Assembly: GCA_025362915.1 (NCBI GenBank)
Contig: JANYEU010000459.1
Location: 1 to 7,982 of the forward strand
DNA: 7,982 nt
Origin: Chitinophagaceae bacterium
GTDB taxonomy: Bacteria > Bacteroidota > Bacteroidia > Chitinophagales > Chitinophagaceae
Direction: 5' to 3'
The position numbers and the translations under genes were made by a program. Below, one piece after another: positions 6,303 to 7,982 of this stretch; position 1 is the first letter of the stretch, and every line of letters begins with the position of its first letter. The notes beneath the pieces are model-generated. The model did no database searches. It worked only from the letters and a program-made list of their open reading frames with translations, and was not told the DNA's origin.

Positions 6303-6319
6303 TAAAATAGTTGATTTTA
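6303..6319. repeat. Palindrome TAAAAT-N5-ATTTTA upstream of the histidine kinase
   Basis: TAAAAT (6303-6308) and ATTTTA (6314-6319) are perfect inverted arms around AGTTG, about 75 bases before the kinase ATG. It is a possible operator for the kinase gene, but all-A/T arms are easily found by chance here. Confidence 0.22.
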
Positions 6320-6393
6320 TCAGCTGTAATGATGTTTTGGTTATGTAGATTTATATTAGCAAATGATATTTTAACCCTTCAAACTAATCAATT

Positions 6394-7599
6394 ATGAAAA
6401 AAACGGCTACACTTACAACAGATGTCCAACGTTTATGGGAAAAATATAATTACGAAATTTTGGACACATCGAAGGAAGAAGAGTTTGATGATATTGTAAA
6501 GCTTGCCTCCCAAATTTGCAAGGTACCCATCTCACTTATATCCTTATTGGAAACAGGCAGGCAGTGGCACAATGCTGAAACTGGTGAAGATATGACTGAG
6601 AATGTGAAAGAATCTTCTTTCTGTGCGTGTACGTTGATGCAGGAAGAAGATATTTTTGAAATAGATGATGCAAGCAAGGATGCAAGATTTGCAAATAGTC
6701 CGTTGGTGATTGATGCACCCAATATCAGGTTTTATGCAGGTGTGCCGTTGGTAAGTAAAAATGGATTTAAATTAGGAACATTATGTGTACTTAATTCTGA
6801 GCCCCAACACCTTACCGATGAGCAATCTTTCGGTTTGAAGGTATTGGCAAAGCAAGTGATAAAATTGTTGGATCTGCGATTGACAAATAAGGAACTGAAG
6901 GTGCAAGAGTTAAAAATGAAACAACAATCTGAAATGCAAAACAGGATTATCTCCATCATTGCACACGATGTCCGTAGTCCGATGGCATCGTTAAAACAGA
7001 TTATTGATTTTACAAAAAATGATATTCTTTCGGAAGAAGAATCGAAGGAACTGATGCTTATGGCAGAAACACATCTGGATGGAACACTAGATTTATTATC
7101 TGACCTATTGGAATGGGGAAGGATGCAGGTAACAAAAACCATTGGAGAAACCAGACCTGTAAATCTTTTTAAAATGATACAGGAAAGATTTTGTCAGGCG
7201 TATGCATCGGCGACCATAAAAAATAATGAGTTGATAAATTTGGTGGATAGGGAGCTTGTCTTAAACACTGACTCGAACGCCTTACAATTTATTATCAGGA
7301 ACTTATTGGGAAATGCCATAAAGTTTACGGAAAATGGCAGCATTTCCATTTATGCCCAAAGAGAAGATGATAAAGTACTGATTTCTGTAAGCGATACAGG
7401 TATTGGTATGGATGATAGTGTAAAAAAAAACCTATTGACAGGAGATGGCAAACTTACCACGCTGGGTACCAAGAAAGAAAAAGGCAGCTGTTTGGGTTTA
7501 TTGTTTACTAAAGATTTTATAGATATGTTAGGTGGCAAGCTAACCATAAAAAGTAATAAAACCAAAGGAACAACATTTTATATAGAACTAAAGGCATAG
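6394..7599 (+). CDS. Soluble GAF-domain sensor histidine kinase
   Basis: This 401-residue protein has no signal peptide or membrane segment, so it is predicted to be cytoplasmic. Residues about 20-163 are a GAF domain of the type ETGRQWHNAETG ... SSFCACTLMQ ... ASKDARFANSPLV ... IRFYAGVPLV ... KLGTLCVLN, which often binds a small molecule, though the ligand is unknown. A charged helical linker (about 163-185) leads to the dimerisation domain with phospho-acceptor His191 in IIAHDVRSPMASLKQI. The HATPase_c domain follows: N box FIIRNLLGNAIKFTENG (Asn303, Asn307), G1 box SDTGIGM (333-339), G2 box GSCLGLL (364-370), and the closing GTTFYIEL. The G2 box has Cys where the common form is GxGLGL. There is no receiver or output domain and no neighbouring response regulator in the window, so it is an orphan kinase here. 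ATG 6394 follows a long AT-rich leader without a Shine-Dalgarno sequence. A terminator follows at 7621, so it appears to be a single-gene unit. Confidence 0.93.
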   Translation: MKKTATLTTDVQRLWEKYNYEILDTSKEEEFDDIVKLASQICKVPISLISLLETGRQWHNAETGEDMTENVKESSFCACTLMQEEDIFEIDDASKDARFANSPLVIDAPNIRFYAGVPLVSKNGFKLGTLCVLNSEPQHLTDEQSFGLKVLAKQVIKLLDLRLTNKELKVQELKMKQQSEMQNRIISIIAHDVRSPMASLKQIIDFTKNDILSEEESKELMLMAETHLDGTLDLLSDLLEWGRMQVTKTIGETRPVNLFKMIQERFCQAYASATIKNNELINLVDRELVLNTDSNALQFIIRNLLGNAIKFTENGSISIYAQREDDKVLISVSDTGIGMDDSVKKNLLTGDGKLTTLGTKKEKGSCLGLLFTKDFIDMLGGKLTIKSNKTKGTTFYIELKA

Positions 7600-7620
7600 T
7601 GGGGTTTTTAGTGCAAGCAT

Positions 7621-7651
7621 AAGCCTCTGGATTCTTCCAGGGGCTTTTTTT
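7621..7651 (+). terminator. Rho-independent terminator of the histidine kinase gene
   Basis: AAGCCTCTGG (7621-7630) pairs with CCAGGGGCTT (7637-7646), one T-G wobble included, around the loop ATTCTT, and a T7 run occupies 7645-7651. It begins 22 bases after the kinase stop codon. Confidence 0.93.
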
Positions 7652-7680
7652 ATTGGGGATAAATTGCTAACGTCTAATTA

Positions 7681-7726
7681 AAAACAAAGGCTGCAAGAGG
7701 GTATTACCGTCCTTGCAGCCTGTTTT
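7681..7726. terminator. Bidirectional terminator-like hairpin between convergent genes
   Basis: GGCTGCAAG (7689-7697) pairs perfectly with CTTGCAGCC (7712-7720), and outside it AAAACA (7681-7686) pairs with TGTTTT (7721-7726) across a 2-base bulge. On the minus strand the GC stem is followed by TTTGTTTTTAATT, a good terminator tail for the fibronectin-type gene that ends at 7829; on the plus strand TGTTTTAA gives a weaker backup for the kinase. Confidence 0.82.
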
Positions 7727-7727
7727 A

Positions 7728-7745
7728 ACGTATTATGCAATACGT
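7728..7745. repeat. Perfect 7-base inverted repeat ACGTATT-ATGC-AATACGT
   Basis: ACGTATT (7728-7734) and AATACGT (7739-7745) flank a 4-base spacer. It begins one base after the preceding hairpin and has no T run on either side, so it may be an extra stem in the 3' untranslated region of the minus-strand gene, or a protein-binding site. Confidence 0.4.
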
Positions 7746-7757
7746 ACATTTTTAAAG

Positions 7758-7781
7758 CACTTCACTCAAAAAGATGAAGTG
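7758..7781 (-). terminator. Weak hairpin downstream of the fibronectin-type gene
   Basis: On the minus strand CACTTCA (7781-7775) pairs with TGAAGTG (7764-7758) around a 10-base loop and is followed by CTTTAAAAA. The stem is AT-rich and the T run short, so it would be a leaky first terminator ahead of the stronger hairpin at 7681-7726, or a 3' end stabilising stem. Confidence 0.35.
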
Positions 7782-7828
7782 TAAGGTTTCTTCCAAATTT
7801 TAATTATCACCATTTATCTCCATAAGCT

Positions 7829-7982
7829 CTACATTGACATTACTTTAAGTGGGTCGCTCCAAGAACCTGGCCCTAAGGTGTTTCCAGCAGAAATTCTATA
7901 ATAGCTCCCTGTTTCAGGTACCAATCCATCAATTATAGCCTTTGTCTTTGTAACAGGGTCGCCTTGGTTAAGCCAACCAGTT
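7829..7982 (-). CDS. Fibronectin type III domain protein, C-terminal end (start off window)
   Basis: Reading the minus strand from the right edge gives 50 residues and a TAG stop at 7831-7829. The sequence contains AIIDGLVPETGSYYRISAGN followed by TLGPGSWSDPLKVMSM. This is the last part of a fibronectin type III domain: a 'GL.P.T.Y..R' turn and strand, then an 'A.N..GpGsWSdP' strand that closes the sandwich. Proteins ending this way are common in Bacteroidota, often small and of unknown role, sometimes surface or adhesion related. Nothing after the domain suggests a type IX secretion C-terminal domain or a membrane anchor. It is convergent with the histidine kinase; the hairpins at 7681-7781 lie downstream of its stop. 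Confidence 0.78.
   Translation of the reverse strand, partial: TGWLNQGDPVTKTKAIIDGLVPETGSYYRISAGNTLGPGSWSDPLKVMSM

Larger units (their letters stand above)
5722..6393. other. Intergenic region without a convincing gene
   Basis: These 672 bases separate recA (minus) from the histidine kinase (plus) and are very AT-rich. I see no frame with a recognisable protein, no tRNA and no insertion sequence. The region holds the recA -7 box, a plus-facing TAnnTTTG box, two N5-spaced palindromes, a heptamer repeat, a 10-base direct repeat, a tiny reading frame behind a perfect AGGAGG, and a 91-base inverted-repeat structure followed by T runs (each listed separately). The kinase promoter should lie near the right end, but no exact consensus was found; TATATTAG at 6352-6359 is one mismatch from TAnnTTTG. 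Unannotated small RNA or a decayed gene are both possible. Confidence 0.7.

Noticed and set aside
1..7982. Defence island, CRISPR array, phage or conjugative element
   Set aside because: No spaced repeat array, integrase, transposase, nuclease-helicase cluster or toxin-antitoxin pair is visible; the recognisable genes are ordinary housekeeping, envelope, peptidase and signalling genes.

Overview
The window looks like ordinary chromosomal DNA of a Bacteroidota bacterium, probably on the Chitinophagia/Sphingobacteriia side. This is an inference from four things. The proteins are of Bacteroidota type (a DUF6089-like outer-membrane protein, a soluble GAF-histidine kinase, a paired M16 peptidase, a C-terminal fibronectin type III protein). 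The DNA is AT-rich. Most genes lack a clear Shine-Dalgarno sequence. Several upstream regions carry the Bacteroidota -7 promoter element TAnnTTTG. No mobile element, CRISPR array, tRNA or rRNA was seen, and nothing looks recently transferred.

Layout, left to right: (1) minus strand, N-terminal part of an SRPBCC/AHSA1-like protein that runs off the left edge; (2) plus strand, two adjacent M16 peptidase genes, the first with the zinc site and the second without it, followed by pdxH; (3) plus strand, an outer-membrane beta-barrel protein with a signal peptide; (4) a strong bidirectional terminator shared with (5) recA on the minus strand; (6) about 670 bases without a convincing gene, holding the recA promoter, a possible opposite-facing promoter and several short repeats and palindromes, including a 91-base inverted-repeat structure ending in a T run; (7) plus strand, a GAF-domain sensor histidine kinase with its own terminator; (8) a cluster of inverted repeats between convergent genes; (9) minus strand, the C-terminal end of a protein with a fibronectin type III domain, cut by the right edge.

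Working together: the two M16 proteins probably form one heteromeric protease in which one subunit supplies the zinc site and the other the substrate-binding Arg/Tyr pair. pdxH (pyridoxal phosphate synthesis) lies just downstream and may be co-transcribed, without an obvious functional link. recA and the outer-membrane gene converge on one terminator. The histidine kinase has no response regulator next to it in the window, so its partner is unknown. I did not find a convincing undescribed multi-gene system. The parts most worth a second look are the recA-kinase intergenic region and the complementary loss of motifs in the M16 pair.
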